64,000 nucleotides of DNA from Streptococcus mitis (GTDB lineage Bacteria; Bacillota; Bacilli; Lactobacillales; Streptococcaceae), in the NCBI GenBank assembly GCA_001914195.1, contig MKYF01000016.1, forward strand, positions 1 to 64,000, given 5' to 3'. Under the pieces are notes generated by a model, which searched no databases, had not been told where the DNA came from, and saw only the letters and a program-made list of their open reading frames with translations. The translations under genes were made by a program, and so were the position numbers. Every line of letters begins with the position of its first letter. Position 1 is the first letter of the stretch. Positions 1 to 7,910 of this stretch are shown here, piece by piece.

Positions 1-99
1 TCGCTTTTCATTATAGGTTATATGGGACTTTTTTTCTACACAAAAATAGGCTCCATAATATCCATAGGGGATTTACCCACTACAAATATTATAGAGCCA
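1..99 (-). mobile_element. End of a probable ISL3-family insertion sequence, running off the window
   Basis: Two arms, ggctccataatat at 49-61 and atattatagagcc at 87-99, are inverted copies with one mismatch. Read on the minus strand the segment starts ggctctataatatttg and continues through a promoter-like cctataat towards the window edge. From memory this matches the upstream terminus of streptococcal ISL3/IS1193-type elements; the transposase would lie left of base 1. The last three codons of the neighbouring AlbA_2-like reading frame are made from this terminus, so the element seems to have cut that gene. Family assignment is inference. Confidence 0.45.
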
Positions 100-1241
100 A
101 ACTTTTTAATAACTTAATTAAGTTTAGTTCAGTTAAGTTTTTTTCATTTTCTTGACTATTATAGTCAGGATTTTTTTGTTTCGCCTTTTTAAAGTACAAA
201 TTCAAATCTTTTTTTGAAACGACTAGTTGCTTCATTATCTCTTCTATTGAAAAATTACTTTTTATTAAGTTGTGAGTCTTTTCCAATTCTATTTTATCAT
301 CATAAATTACTATATTATTTTTAAATCTATCTAAAGGATATTTTTCGAGACCAGGTATTGAAGAAAATACTTTCAGCAATTGGTACTTTAAAGTATTTTT
401 GTATAAACAGTGATAATAAATAGTCTCCTGATAATCTATTTTAAAACTTTCTACTTCAGGGGAAGGGACTAGACAATTACCTTGATCTAAATACATAGCA
501 TACATTCGTCAATTGTAAGATGACGATATCGAAGTTGTACTAATTGCCAATCAATATTAGTCTGGTATTGATTTAAACTATAAGGCATAGTTTTGACACG
601 ATTTGCATCATCGTCGGTAAGTTTAATATAAAAATCGGGATTAGGATTATAAATAAAAAATCTTCCGTCTTCATTTTCAATGAAGAACCAATTTTTATAA
701 TCTTTTAAAACATGAAAATACTGCTCTTTGATATTTAAGTCGGTATGATTAAACTTTTGAAACAACTTATTTATTAACTCAAAAGGAGCAAAGGAGTATT
801 TAGGAGTATTTATAGAGCCATTTCTAGCATATATTAATCCTTTTGGTAATACAGTATCTTTCTTAGGCTTATAATCTTTTGTTAAAAATACAGGAATTTT
901 ATCTGTATCATGAATAATTAAGATGTCAATTTCTTTGTTGTCTATAGTTTCAGTTTGTATGCTAATTTTAATTTGATTATTTGTTGATATAAAGAGTTTA
1001 TGTAGTAAATCTGTTAGATATTCTTCATTTCTTCTATTATCATCATTGTTTACACCGATTATATCTAAAGTGATATTATCAATTCCAAAGATGATATAAC
1101 AATCTTCGTGATGTGATGTATTGACAAAATTTAAGATATCACGCACCAATTAGTTTTTGAATGATGCCATTTTTGTTTAAAATCATGAAACTCATCTTCG
1201 GGAGTATTCAATAGTAAATGTATTTGATCTAGACTCAGCAT
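89..1241 (-). pseudogene. AlbA_2 (Schlafen-type) domain protein, frameshifted and truncated
   Basis: A good start exists on the minus strand at 1241 (ggag seven bases upstream). The first 36 codons read into a stop at 1131-1133 and contain an EFHDFKQKW stretch. The next frame (487-1149) continues with LVRDILNFVNTSHHEDCYIIFGID, written here as adjoining motifs LVRDILNFVN and YIIFGID, which is the usual AlbA_2 core. A one-base frameshift near 1150 therefore splits the domain. A third frame (89-505) overlaps the second by 19 bases and looks like the C-terminal part after a further frameshift; it ends inside the IS terminus. AlbA_2 proteins are putative nucleic-acid-binding or regulatory proteins. 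Their exact role is unknown and this copy is very probably dead. Confidence 0.6.
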
Positions 1242-1360
1242 TTTTATTTCTCCAAATATTAGTTTACAGAAATTTTATCATAGAATCAGAGAAAGTCAAT
1301 CATAACTATATTAGCTGTGATACCTTTTCCAAATCTTCCCTGTTATCCTAATATCATTCA

Positions 1361-1402
1361 TAGAAAATCAATTTTTGATTTTCTATGGGGGTTTGGGGGC
1401 GA
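1361..1402 (+). other. Candidate origin of transfer (oriT)
   Basis: A perfect inverted repeat, tagaaaatca at 1361-1370 and tgattttcta at 1376-1385 with a five-base loop, is followed at once by a G-rich stretch tgggggtttgggggcg. It lies about 200 bases upstream of the mobilisation genes in the unbroken intergenic space. Stem plus adjoining nick region upstream of mobC is the usual layout of MOBP oriTs. No nick site can be proved from sequence alone. Confidence 0.45.
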
Positions 1403-1543
1403 AGTCACCAAGTTATCTTATCGTTGGCTGTCAAAACTAGAAGGTTTTGATAGGCTGGCGATATGATTTTTGGGATATTGTGGACACAATATATGAGCTC
1501 GCAAAGACCGAACAAGAAGCAAGTGAGGTCTTTAGGAAGCGTA

Positions 1544-1574
1544 CTGACAATGTGAGGTAGACTTACACTGTCAG
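1544..1574 (+). repeat. Inverted repeat upstream of the mobilisation operon
   Basis: Arms ctgacaatgt (1544-1553) and acactgtcag (1565-1574) pair at nine of ten positions. The structure sits 29 bases before the first mobilisation gene, where an operator for autoregulation by a MobC-type protein or an accessory oriT site is plausible. Function is inference. Confidence 0.4.
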
Positions 1575-1602
1575 ACAAGTAGAATGTTGAAGGGATATCA
1601 GA

Positions 1603-1962
1603 ATGGGACAAGAAATTAAGTCAATCCGAAAGCAATTTAGAATTACGAGACAAGAAGAAAAACAGATAAAAGAAATGATGAGGGAACAAAAAGTGGATAG
1701 TTTCTCAGAATTTCTTCGTCAAAATTTATTGAAAAAGAATTATCAGGATAGAATTTTTGAAAGTTGGTTCTCCCTTTGGCAGTCTCAAAAGTTTGAACAG
1801 ATTAGTCGAGATGTGTATGAAGTTCTGGTTATCGCAAGAGAAAATCATCAAGTGACTCAAGAGCACGTCTCAATCTTATTGACTTGCGTTCAAGAATTGA
1901 TTGCAGAAGTGAATCAAGTGCAGCCACTCAGTCGTGAGTTCCGTGAAAAATATATGGGTTAG
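1603..1962 (+). CDS. Relaxosome accessory protein (MobC-like / Tn5252 Orf10-like)
   Basis: A 119-residue charged protein. Residues 1-45 (RKQFRITRQEEKQIKEMMRE then FSEFLRQNLL) have the ribbon-helix-helix look of mobilisation accessory proteins: a short basic strand, then a helix with the FSEFLR signature. The remainder is helical. It precedes a second protein of the same fold by nine bases and a relaxase directly after that, the mob order seen in Tn5252-like elements. Such proteins bind oriT DNA and help the relaxase nick. Start ATG 1603 has a weak upstream agggatatcag. The role is inferred from context and fold pattern. Confidence 0.6.
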   Translation: MGQEIKSIRKQFRITRQEEKQIKEMMREQKVDSFSEFLRQNLLKKNYQDRIFESWFSLWQSQKFEQISRDVYEVLVIARENHQVTQEHVSILLTCVQELIAEVNQVQPLSREFREKYMG

Positions 1963-1971
1963 GAGGATGTA

Positions 1972-2337
1972 ATGGTTTATCGCTATCGTACTAATCTCAA
2001 AAAAGTATTTCTAACTGATCCAGAATTACACCAATTGAATGAACGGATTGCTAAGAGCAATTGTCAAAATTTCTCAGTCTATGCCAGAAAAGTTTTACTT
2101 AATCCCAATATGTCATTTGTCACGATTAACACTGATACTTATGACCAGTTAGTTTTTGAATTGAGACGGATTGGAAATAACATAAATCAAATTGCGCGTG
2201 CGATTAATCAAAGCCATCTGATTTCTCAGGATCAATTACAAGAATTGAGTAAAGGAGTCGGAGAGTTAATTAAGGAAGTGGACAAAGAATTTCAAGTGGA
2301 GGTGAAAAGACTGAAGGAGTTTCATGGTAGTTACTAA
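1972..2337 (+). CDS. mobC: MobC family relaxosome protein
   Basis: A 121-residue protein with a good ribosome site (taggaggatgta) before ATG 1972. The N-terminus is a ribbon-helix-helix (KKVFLTDPELHQLNERIAKS, then FSVYARKVLL), and residues 68-88 carry the MobC signature ELRRIGNNINQIARAINQS. MobC proteins bind near the nick site and extend strand separation for the relaxase. The reading frame overlaps the relaxase start by 14 bases, so translation is probably coupled. The gene itself looks intact although its relaxase partner is interrupted. Confidence 0.8.
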   Translation: MVYRYRTNLKKVFLTDPELHQLNERIAKSNCQNFSVYARKVLLNPNMSFVTINTDTYDQLVFELRRIGNNINQIARAINQSHLISQDQLQELSKGVGELIKEVDKEFQVEVKRLKEFHGSY

Positions 2338-4189
2338 ACACTTTGCGACGCACGGAAAAAAATATCGTAGGCGTTTGATTAAATATATCCTCAATCCAGA
2401 TAAAACAGATAATCTAAAATTAGTATCTGATTTTGGCATGAGTAATTACTTAGATTTTCCTAGCCATGCAGAAATGGTAGAAATGTACAATGTTAACTTT
2501 ACTAATAACGACAAGTTGTACGAGTCCAGAGATGACCGACAAGAAAAACACCAACAAACTATTCATGCCCATCATCTCATCCAATCATTTTCTCCTGAAG
2601 ATAATCTGACACCTGAAGAAATTAACCGCATTGGTTATGAGACCATGATGGAATTGACAGGAGGTCGTTTTAAGTTTATCGTAGCAACTCACACAGACAA
2701 AGATCATGTTCATAATCACATCCTAATCAACGCTATTGACCGCAATTCAGATAAAAAGTTGATATGGAACTATGCCTTGGAAAGAAACCTCCGTATGATT
2801 TCAGACCGTATTTCTAAAATGGCTGGTGCAAAAATTATTGAGAAACGTTATTCCTATCGAGATTATAAAAAATATAAGGAATCTAGTCATAAATTTGAAT
2901 TGAAACAACGTCTTTATTTTTTGCTTCAGCAATCTAAATCATTTGATGATTTTTTAGAGAAAGCAAAGCAGTTGCATGTTCAGATTGATTTTAGTCAAAA
3001 GCATAGCCATTTTTTGATGACAGATAGAACGATGGTAAAACCAATTCGAGGTCGCCAACTTAGTAAACGAGATTTATATGATGAAGACTTTTTTAAAACA
3101 TATTTTGCCAAACAAGAGATTGAAAGTCGTTTAAAATTTTTACTAAAGTCTGTTTATTCATTAGAAGAATTGCATGTAAAGGCTAAAGAGTTGAATCTAA
3201 CCATCGAGTTAAAACAGAAAAATGTGATGTTTACCCTAGAAGAAGATGGCAAAAAGATAAGCCTGAGTCATAAAAAAATTAGAGATAAGAAATTGTACGA
3301 TGTTTAATTTTTTAATCGTTATTTTGAAGATAGAGAAGTTAGAGATATTCAAGCATTAGAAAATCTTCAGGAAGATTTTCAGACTTTTCGAGAGGAGCAG
3401 CATAAGGAGAAAGTCTCCGCTGAAGAAATCGAGGAAGCCTTCAAGAAATACAAGGAAAAACGAGATGCTATCCATGAGTTTGAGATTGAACTTACGGATA
3501 ATCAGATAGAGAAGTTGGTTGATGATGGTGTCTATATCCAGGTTTCGTTTGGTATCAAACAGAGTGGACTCATCTTTATTCCTAACTACCAGCTAGATAT
3601 TTTTGAGGAAGACAATCATAAAAAATATAAAGTCTACATTCGAGAAACGTCTTCTTACTTTGTCTATAATAAAGAAAACATGGATAATAATTGTTTCATC
3701 AAGGGTAGGACCTTAATCAGACAATTGAGCAACGATAGCCAAAAACTCCCCTATAGACGACTAACTTTAAAAAGTCTTCAAGAGAAGATTTCTGAAATTA
3801 ATCTTATGATTGAACTATCTAACACGAACAAACAATACCAAGAAATCAAAGATGAGCTTGTATTAGAAATTGCAGAGATTGATATGCAGCTAGAAGAAAC
3901 CCAAGAAAAAATCGCCACCTTAAACAAGATGGCGGAAGTCCTTATCAATTTGAAGAGTGAAGATCATGAGACTAGAAAATTAGCTAAGTATGATTTTGCC
4001 CAAATGAACATGACGGAATCAATAATGTTAGATCGACTCAATACAGATATTTTAAAATTACAACAGGAACTTGGTAATGAAATTAATAAATATGAGGAGA
4101 TAGCTAGAAGATTGGATTTGTTTGTGAAAATTATTAATACCAATAAATTTACAGTTCTAAAATTTCACGAGAATGCCTTACTAGAATAA
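2324..4189 (+). pseudogene. MOBP-type relaxase (Tn5252 Orf4-like), interrupted by an in-frame stop
   Basis: Residues 1-170 form a relaxase domain: FATHGKKYRRRLIKYILNP at the start and the metal-binding triad in HTDKDHVHNHILIN (H..H.H, the 3H motif). The frame stops at TAA 3305-3307 after 327 codons, then continues open in the same frame to 4189, including a coiled-coil-rich tail (KSLQEKISEINLM, EIDMQLEETQEKIA). Two copies of a short YD..FF(K/N).YF unit occur, and the stop falls exactly inside the second, so the mutated codon probably replaced a single residue. Full length would be about 620 residues, near that known for the Tn5252 relaxase. The N-terminal 327 residues retain the catalytic centre and could still nick DNA, but the protein is shortened by nearly half. 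Confidence 0.75.
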
Positions 4190-4233
4190 TATTATTTACG
4201 ACTAATTCGTTAAAAGATAGAGAATAATTTCAT

Positions 4234-5088
4234 TTATTTTTTGTTTACTAGTTTATTAAAATGGTCAGTATAGTGTGATTTTAACTTATCTTCTCCTAAA
4301 ATATCGAAGACTTGTATGGCTTGTTTCATTTTTTCAATTCCACTGGTTGATTGGCAACGTTTAAATTCAAAGTAACCAGTTGCATAGAGAAAAACTGTTT
4401 GTTCATAAAAGTTTAGTTCATTATCCAACAATGTCTTTATCTTACTAATTAAATAGGAGCAATTAGAAAATTTTTCCTCATCTATACTAAGAATTAAACA
4501 ATTTATAGCAAGTTGAGTGACCATTCGTTTATTGGTTTTATTCAGAGAAGAGTAGATATAATTCTTTAACAATTCCTTTGTCAATAAGAAGTAGGAATTG
4601 TAGTTAATTGTTCGTGCACAGTTACCAAATATAATAATCTCATAGTAACCCCATTTTTCGACTTTAAAAAGATAGTCTGTCAGTTGAAGTAGTTCTTCAT
4701 CTGATGGAATGATCCTCGAATCCATTGTGTGCAGAATGGATTTTACCATAGTTTTCTCTAAAGGATCTAGAGTGTAATTTGTAGTGTCAGATAGTAGGCA
4801 CGCTATATTATCAATACTTTGTGATGAGTATTGTTTACAAATATATTGAACTAGGTTAGCAAATGATTCACTATTAGTGTAGTCATCATCGTGTAAAATA
4901 AGAAACTCATCTAGGGTAACGTGCAACTTGTCTAAAACATTGATAAGCCTAATACAAGATATTTCTGATTCTCCACGTTCAAATCTAGAGATTTGAGATT
5001 TAGATAAATTACTATCAGCAATTGAAGATAAACTTATTTTCTTTCCTTTTCGAATTTTTCTGAGTGTTATACCAAGTTTTGATTTCAT
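4234..5088 (-). CDS. rgg: Rgg-family transcriptional regulator, cognate receptor of the adjacent SHP
   Basis: A 284-residue protein, the family's usual length. Residues 5-60 are an XRE-type helix-turn-helix (LRKIRKGKKISLSSIADSN, SQISRFERGESEIS) and the rest is the all-helical repeat domain that binds hydrophobic peptide pheromones. It is transcribed away from a 22-codon SHP gene starting 81 bases upstream, the standard divergent rgg/shp arrangement of Rgg2/Rgg3/Rgg939-type systems. Imported mature SHP binds Rgg and switches the shp promoter. Whether this Rgg activates or represses cannot be told from sequence. It faces the relaxase pseudogene tail to tail, with 44 bases between them. Confidence 0.85.
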   Translation of the reverse strand: MKSKLGITLRKIRKGKKISLSSIADSNLSKSQISRFERGESEISCIRLINVLDKLHVTLDEFLILHDDDYTNSESFANLVQYICKQYSSQSIDNIACLLSDTTNYTLDPLEKTMVKSILHTMDSRIIPSDEELLQLTDYLFKVEKWGYYEIIIFGNCARTINYNSYFLLTKELLKNYIYSSLNKTNKRMVTQLAINCLILSIDEEKFSNCSYLISKIKTLLDNELNFYEQTVFLYATGYFEFKRCQSTSGIEKMKQAIQVFDILGEDKLKSHYTDHFNKLVNKK

Positions 5089-5090
5089 AA

Positions 5091-5161
5091 TTTTCCCGTT
5101 TTCCCAACAAAAAAGTAATTGATTCTTATTTATTGTACAATAAATAAAAAATGAAAGGAAG
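5091..5161 (+). promoter_or_regulatory. shp promoter with Rgg-box-like sequence
   Basis: Between the divergent starts lies ttttcccgttttcccaac (5091-5108), like the TTTCCCA-rich boxes upstream of shp genes. A TACAAT -10 stands at 5136-5141 with no good -35 at the right distance, which suggests an activator-dependent promoter. A ribosome site gaaaggaag (5153-5161) precedes the shp ATG. Box similarity is from memory. Confidence 0.5.
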
Positions 5162-5168
5162 TCTAAAT

Positions 5169-5237
5169 ATGAAGAAAATTTTAAAAAATTCCCTAATTTT
5201 ATTGTTGGTTATGGATATTATTATTGTCGGTGGATAA
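5169..5237 (+). CDS. shp: SHP-type peptide pheromone precursor (22 residues)
   Basis: ATG 5169 follows a clear ribosome site and opens a frame with two N-terminal lysines, a hydrophobic core (ILKNSLILLLVM) and the C-terminus DIIIVGG before TAA 5235-5237. This is the layout of group I SHPs, in which the secreted C-terminal octapeptide starts with Asp or Glu and many end VGG. It is divergent from an Rgg gene, which clinches the assignment. Compared with the DIIIIVGG pheromone known from other streptococci it has one isoleucine fewer, so the mature form would be a seven-residue D-peptide or start at the preceding Met. SHPs leave by the PptAB exporter, mature with help of Eep and re-enter by Ami. 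Confidence 0.85.
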   Translation: MKKILKNSLILLLVMDIIIVGG

Positions 5238-5242
5238 AATGT

Positions 5243-5281
5243 TTAGGTGTACACCTAAGTCTTTAGATATCATCTAAAGAC
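5243..5281 (+). repeat. Two tandem hairpins directly after shp
   Basis: A 16-base perfect palindrome ttaggtgtacacctaa (5243-5258) is followed without gap by arms gtctttagat (5259-5268) and atctaaagac (5272-5281). There is no T tract, so these may attenuate or process the shp transcript rather than end it. A short frame, ATG 5239 to TAA, runs through them but has no support as a gene. Confidence 0.5.
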
Positions 5282-5359
5282 CTAGTACTGGTTGGAGGAC
5301 ACGATGTATTGGTTAAATTATTTTCCGGAGTATAGTTTAGAAACGTTTGAAGTAGAATA

Positions 5360-6064
5360 GATATTAAGGACCTATCTTTCTCTTATTCCAAAGACTCAGC
5401 TCCTGTAATAGAAAATTTAAATTTGACTATTGAGTCAGGACAGAGAATTGCACTAGTCGGTCAACCGGGGTCAGGAAAAAGTACGTTATAAAAAATACCA
5501 TCAGAATTATATAAGATTGATACAGGAAAAGTTTTATTTGATGGTGTAAATATTAATCAAATAGATAAAAAAATATTAAGTCAAAATTTAGGAGTAGTTC
5601 CACAGGATTCATTTTTATTGAACAGAAGTATTCTTGATAATATAACTTTAAAGCACGAAGTTACTTCACAAAAGATAGAGGAAGTTTGTAAAGCAGTTCA
5701 AATCTATGATGAAATCATAGCTATGCCGATGAAATTTAATACTATCATCTCAGAGATGGGTTCAAATATTTTAGGTGGTCAAAGACAATGGATAGCACTG
5801 GCACGTGCATTAATAAATAATCTTAGTATTGTAATTTTAGATGAAGCAACTAGTACATTAGACACTATTAATGAGGAAAGAATAACAAAGTATATAAAAA
5901 GTCAGGGCTGTACTCAAATAATTGTAGCTCATAGATTGTCAACGATTAAGAATGCGAATATTATTTTTGTAATGAAAGGTGGTAAGATTGTTGAGTCAGG
6001 AAATCATAAGTACTTAATGGCTCTTGGTGGAGAGTACTACAGCTTATATACAAAAAGGAAATGA
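5360..6064 (+). pseudogene. Remnant of a peptide-exporting ABC transporter (nucleotide-binding domain)
   Basis: From 5360 one frame reads DIKDLSFSYSKDSAPVIENL, then a Walker A (GQPGSGKSTL), and is stopped directly after it by TAA 5489-5491. It stays open afterwards to 6064 with a Q loop (GVVPQDSFLLNRSILDN), an altered signature (LGGQRQW instead of LSGGQRQ), Walker B (LSIVILDEATS) and H loop (VAHRLS). This is the C-terminal ATPase of a LanT/NHLM-type exporter of bacteriocins or other RiPPs. The membrane and peptidase parts are missing; the preceding 5282-5359 also holds a frameshift. The gene lies directly downstream of shp, so it was probably the regulated target of the Rgg/SHP pair and is now non-functional. 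Confidence 0.75.
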
Positions 6065-6076
6065 GGTGTACAGAAA

Positions 6077-6247
6077 ATGAAGAAAGAAAATGAATATGTA
6101 ATTTCAACAGCAGCCTTACTAGGGGTGATGATTGGAATAGTGTTTGCTATTTTTTTAGATTTTCCAGTTGAATATGGTATTTCTTTAGGTTTGTTGAATG
6201 GAATAGTATTGGGTTCACTGATTTCTTACAAAAACAATAAAAATTAA
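6077..6247 (+). CDS. Small two-helix membrane protein (56 residues)
   Basis: ATG 6077 opens a 56-codon frame 13 bases after the exporter remnant. It has a charged N-terminus (MKKENEY), two hydrophobic spans (about residues 8-27 and 32-50) rich in small residues, and a lysine/asparagine tail. I do not recognise a family. Small proteins of this shape often accompany bacteriocin exporters as immunity or accessory proteins, and its place in the decayed shp operon fits, but this is inference. The upstream gaggtgtacagaaa gives only a moderate ribosome site. Confidence 0.5.
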   Translation: MKKENEYVISTAALLGVMIGIVFAIFLDFPVEYGISLGLLNGIVLGSLISYKNNKN

Positions 6248-6280
6248 GCATAATTTTTTGCTGTAAACTAAGGAGTAGAG

Positions 6281-6349
6281 ATGGCTATAGTTGAAATTAT
6301 AAATCTAACAAAAAGCTTTAAAGATATTGAAGTTATTCATAACACTTAA
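6281..6349 (+). pseudogene. 5' fragment of an ABC transporter ATPase gene
   Basis: After an aaggagtagag ribosome site, ATG 6281 starts MAIVEIINLTKSFKDIEVIHN, the usual first strand of an ABC ATPase, then stops at TAA 6347-6349 before Walker A. Nothing homologous follows. It appears to be the stump left where the 3' part of the operon was deleted, probably a second, self-immunity-type ABC transporter. Confidence 0.6.
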
Positions 6350-6388
6350 ATAATAGAGCAACTACATTAGTAGCTTAAAAACATGATT

Positions 6389-6420
6389 AAACCGCTATTC
6401 TTAGGAGTAGCGGTTTTTCT
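6389..6420. terminator. Terminator at the end of the accessory island
   Basis: Arms aaaccgcta (6389-6397) and tagcggttt (6408-6416) with a ten-base loop, followed by tttttct. An A-rich flank on the other side allows use in both directions. Confidence 0.7.
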
Positions 6421-6483
6421 TTTTGTTCAAGAAGGGGCAAAAAAGGGGCGAGTAAGTAATTTTCCAACTTTTGAACTCAACAT

Positions 6484-6512
6484 AAAAATCCCCAATCGTA
6501 GCGATTGAGGAT
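6484..6512 (-). terminator. gdhA terminator
   Basis: Arms ccccaatcg (6490-6498) and cgattgagg (6502-6510) with a three-base loop; on the minus strand the stem is followed by atttttatg, 15 bases after the gdhA stop. Confidence 0.75.
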
Positions 6513-6526
6513 CGAGCAAATAACTC

Positions 6527-7873
6527 TTAAACAATACCTTGTGCAATCATAGCGTTTGCTACATTTTCAAAGGCAGCAATGTTTGCTCCTGCAAGGTAGT
6601 CTTTATCAAGACCATATGTTTCTGAAGTTGTTTTAGCTGTGTTGAAGATGTTTGTCATGATGTCTTTGAGACGTCCATCAACTTCTTCACGAGTCCATAA
6701 GAGGCGAAGGCTATTTTGGCTCATTTCAAGAGCTGAAACGGCTACACCACCAGCGTTGGCAGCTTTTGCAGGTCCGTAGAAGATACCATTTTCTTTGTAT
6801 ACTTTGATGGCATCAAGGTCGCTTGGCATGTTAGCACCTTCAGATACACAGATAACGCCTTGAGCAACCAAACGTTTAGCTGCTTCACCGTTGATTTCGT
6901 TTTGAGTCGCACATGGAAGAGCGATGTCATAGTTTCCAGCATAAGTCCATACAGAACCTTCATGATAAGTAGCAGTTGCTTTCTCAGCAGTATACTCAGT
7001 CAAACGAGCGCGACGTTTTTCTTTAACATCAACCAAAAGATCGAAGTCGATACCATTTTCATCGATGACATAGCCGTTTGAGTCAGATACAGAGATTACA
7101 GTAGCACCAAGTTCAGTTGCTTTTTGAAGAGCGTATTGAGCAACGTTACCAGAACCTGAAATAACCACTTTCTTACCAGCAAAGCTGTTACCGTTAGCTT
7201 TGAGCATTTCTTCAGTGTAGTAAACCAAACCGTAACCAGTTGCTTCTGGACGAATCAAGCTACCACCAAACCCAAGAGGTTTACCAGTCAAGACACCAGC
7301 ATCAAATTGGTTAAGGCGTTTGTATTGACCGAAAAGGTAACCAATCTCACGTCCCCCAACACCGATATCACCAGCAGGTACGTCTAGTGATGGTCCGATG
7401 TGTTTTTGCAACTCAGTCATGAAGCTTTGGCAGAAGCGCATCACTTCAGCATCTGTTTTACCTTTAGGATCGAAGTCTGATCCACCTTTACCTCCTCCGA
7501 TTGGAAGTCCAGTCAAGACGTTTTTGAAGATTTGTTCAAATCCGAGGAATTTCAAAATCCCTTGGTTAACAGTTGGGTGGAAACGAAGTCCGCCTTTGTA
7601 TGGTCCAACAGCTGAGTTAAATTGAACACGGTAACCGCGGTTGACTTGAATTTTTCCATCACGGTCAACCCAAGGAACACGGAAAGAAATCACGCGTTCT
7701 GGCTCAGTAATACGTGCCAAGATATTTTCTTCGATATACTCAGGGTGTTTTTCAAATACAGGTTCTAAAGTGTTGAAAAATTCTTCAACAGCTTGGAGGA
7801 ATTCAGCCTCGTGCCCGTTACGAGCTTTTACAGTTTCAAACACGCTTTGGATATATTCTTTAGCAGATGTCAT
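6527..7873 (-). CDS. gdhA: NADP-specific glutamate dehydrogenase
   Basis: A 448-residue protein of normal length that makes glutamate from 2-oxoglutarate and ammonium with NADPH. I chose ATG 7873 (MTSAKEYIQ) because aaggagaacg lies at the right distance; a longer frame to 7912 has no ribosome site. The N-terminal dimerisation and substrate domain carries GGLRFHP and the catalytic lysine in PIGGGKGGSDFDPKG; the Rossmann domain has the NADP loop SGSGNVAQYA near residue 235; SEGANMPS is near 340. It is a single-gene unit with its own promoter and terminator. In pneumococcal genomes I remember gdhA elsewhere on the chromosome, not beside pyrDA. Confidence 0.95.
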   Translation of the reverse strand: MTSAKEYIQSVFETVKARNGHEAEFLQAVEEFFNTLEPVFEKHPEYIEENILARITEPERVISFRVPWVDRDGKIQVNRGYRVQFNSAVGPYKGGLRFHPTVNQGILKFLGFEQIFKNVLTGLPIGGGKGGSDFDPKGKTDAEVMRFCQSFMTELQKHIGPSLDVPAGDIGVGGREIGYLFGQYKRLNQFDAGVLTGKPLGFGGSLIRPEATGYGLVYYTEEMLKANGNSFAGKKVVISGSGNVAQYALQKATELGATVISVSDSNGYVIDENGIDFDLLVDVKEKRRARLTEYTAEKATATYHEGSVWTYAGNYDIALPCATQNEINGEAAKRLVAQGVICVSEGANMPSDLDAIKVYKENGIFYGPAKAANAGGVAVSALEMSQNSLRLLWTREEVDGRLKDIMTNIFNTAKTTSETYGLDKDYLAGANIAAFENVANAMIAQGIV

Positions 7874-7910
7874 ATCGTTCTCCTTAAATTCTAATTTAAT
7901 TATGTGTGTC

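Noticed and set aside
1405..1611. 68-codon minus-strand frame opposite the mobilisation leader
   Set aside because: It overlaps the oriT-like region, lacks a ribosome site and has no plausible domain.
6417..6480. Possible 3' end of an integrase gene or an attachment site (aaggggcaaaaaaggggcga)
   Set aside because: The reading frame has no upstream extension and I could not find a matching direct repeat elsewhere in the window, so neither claim is supportable.
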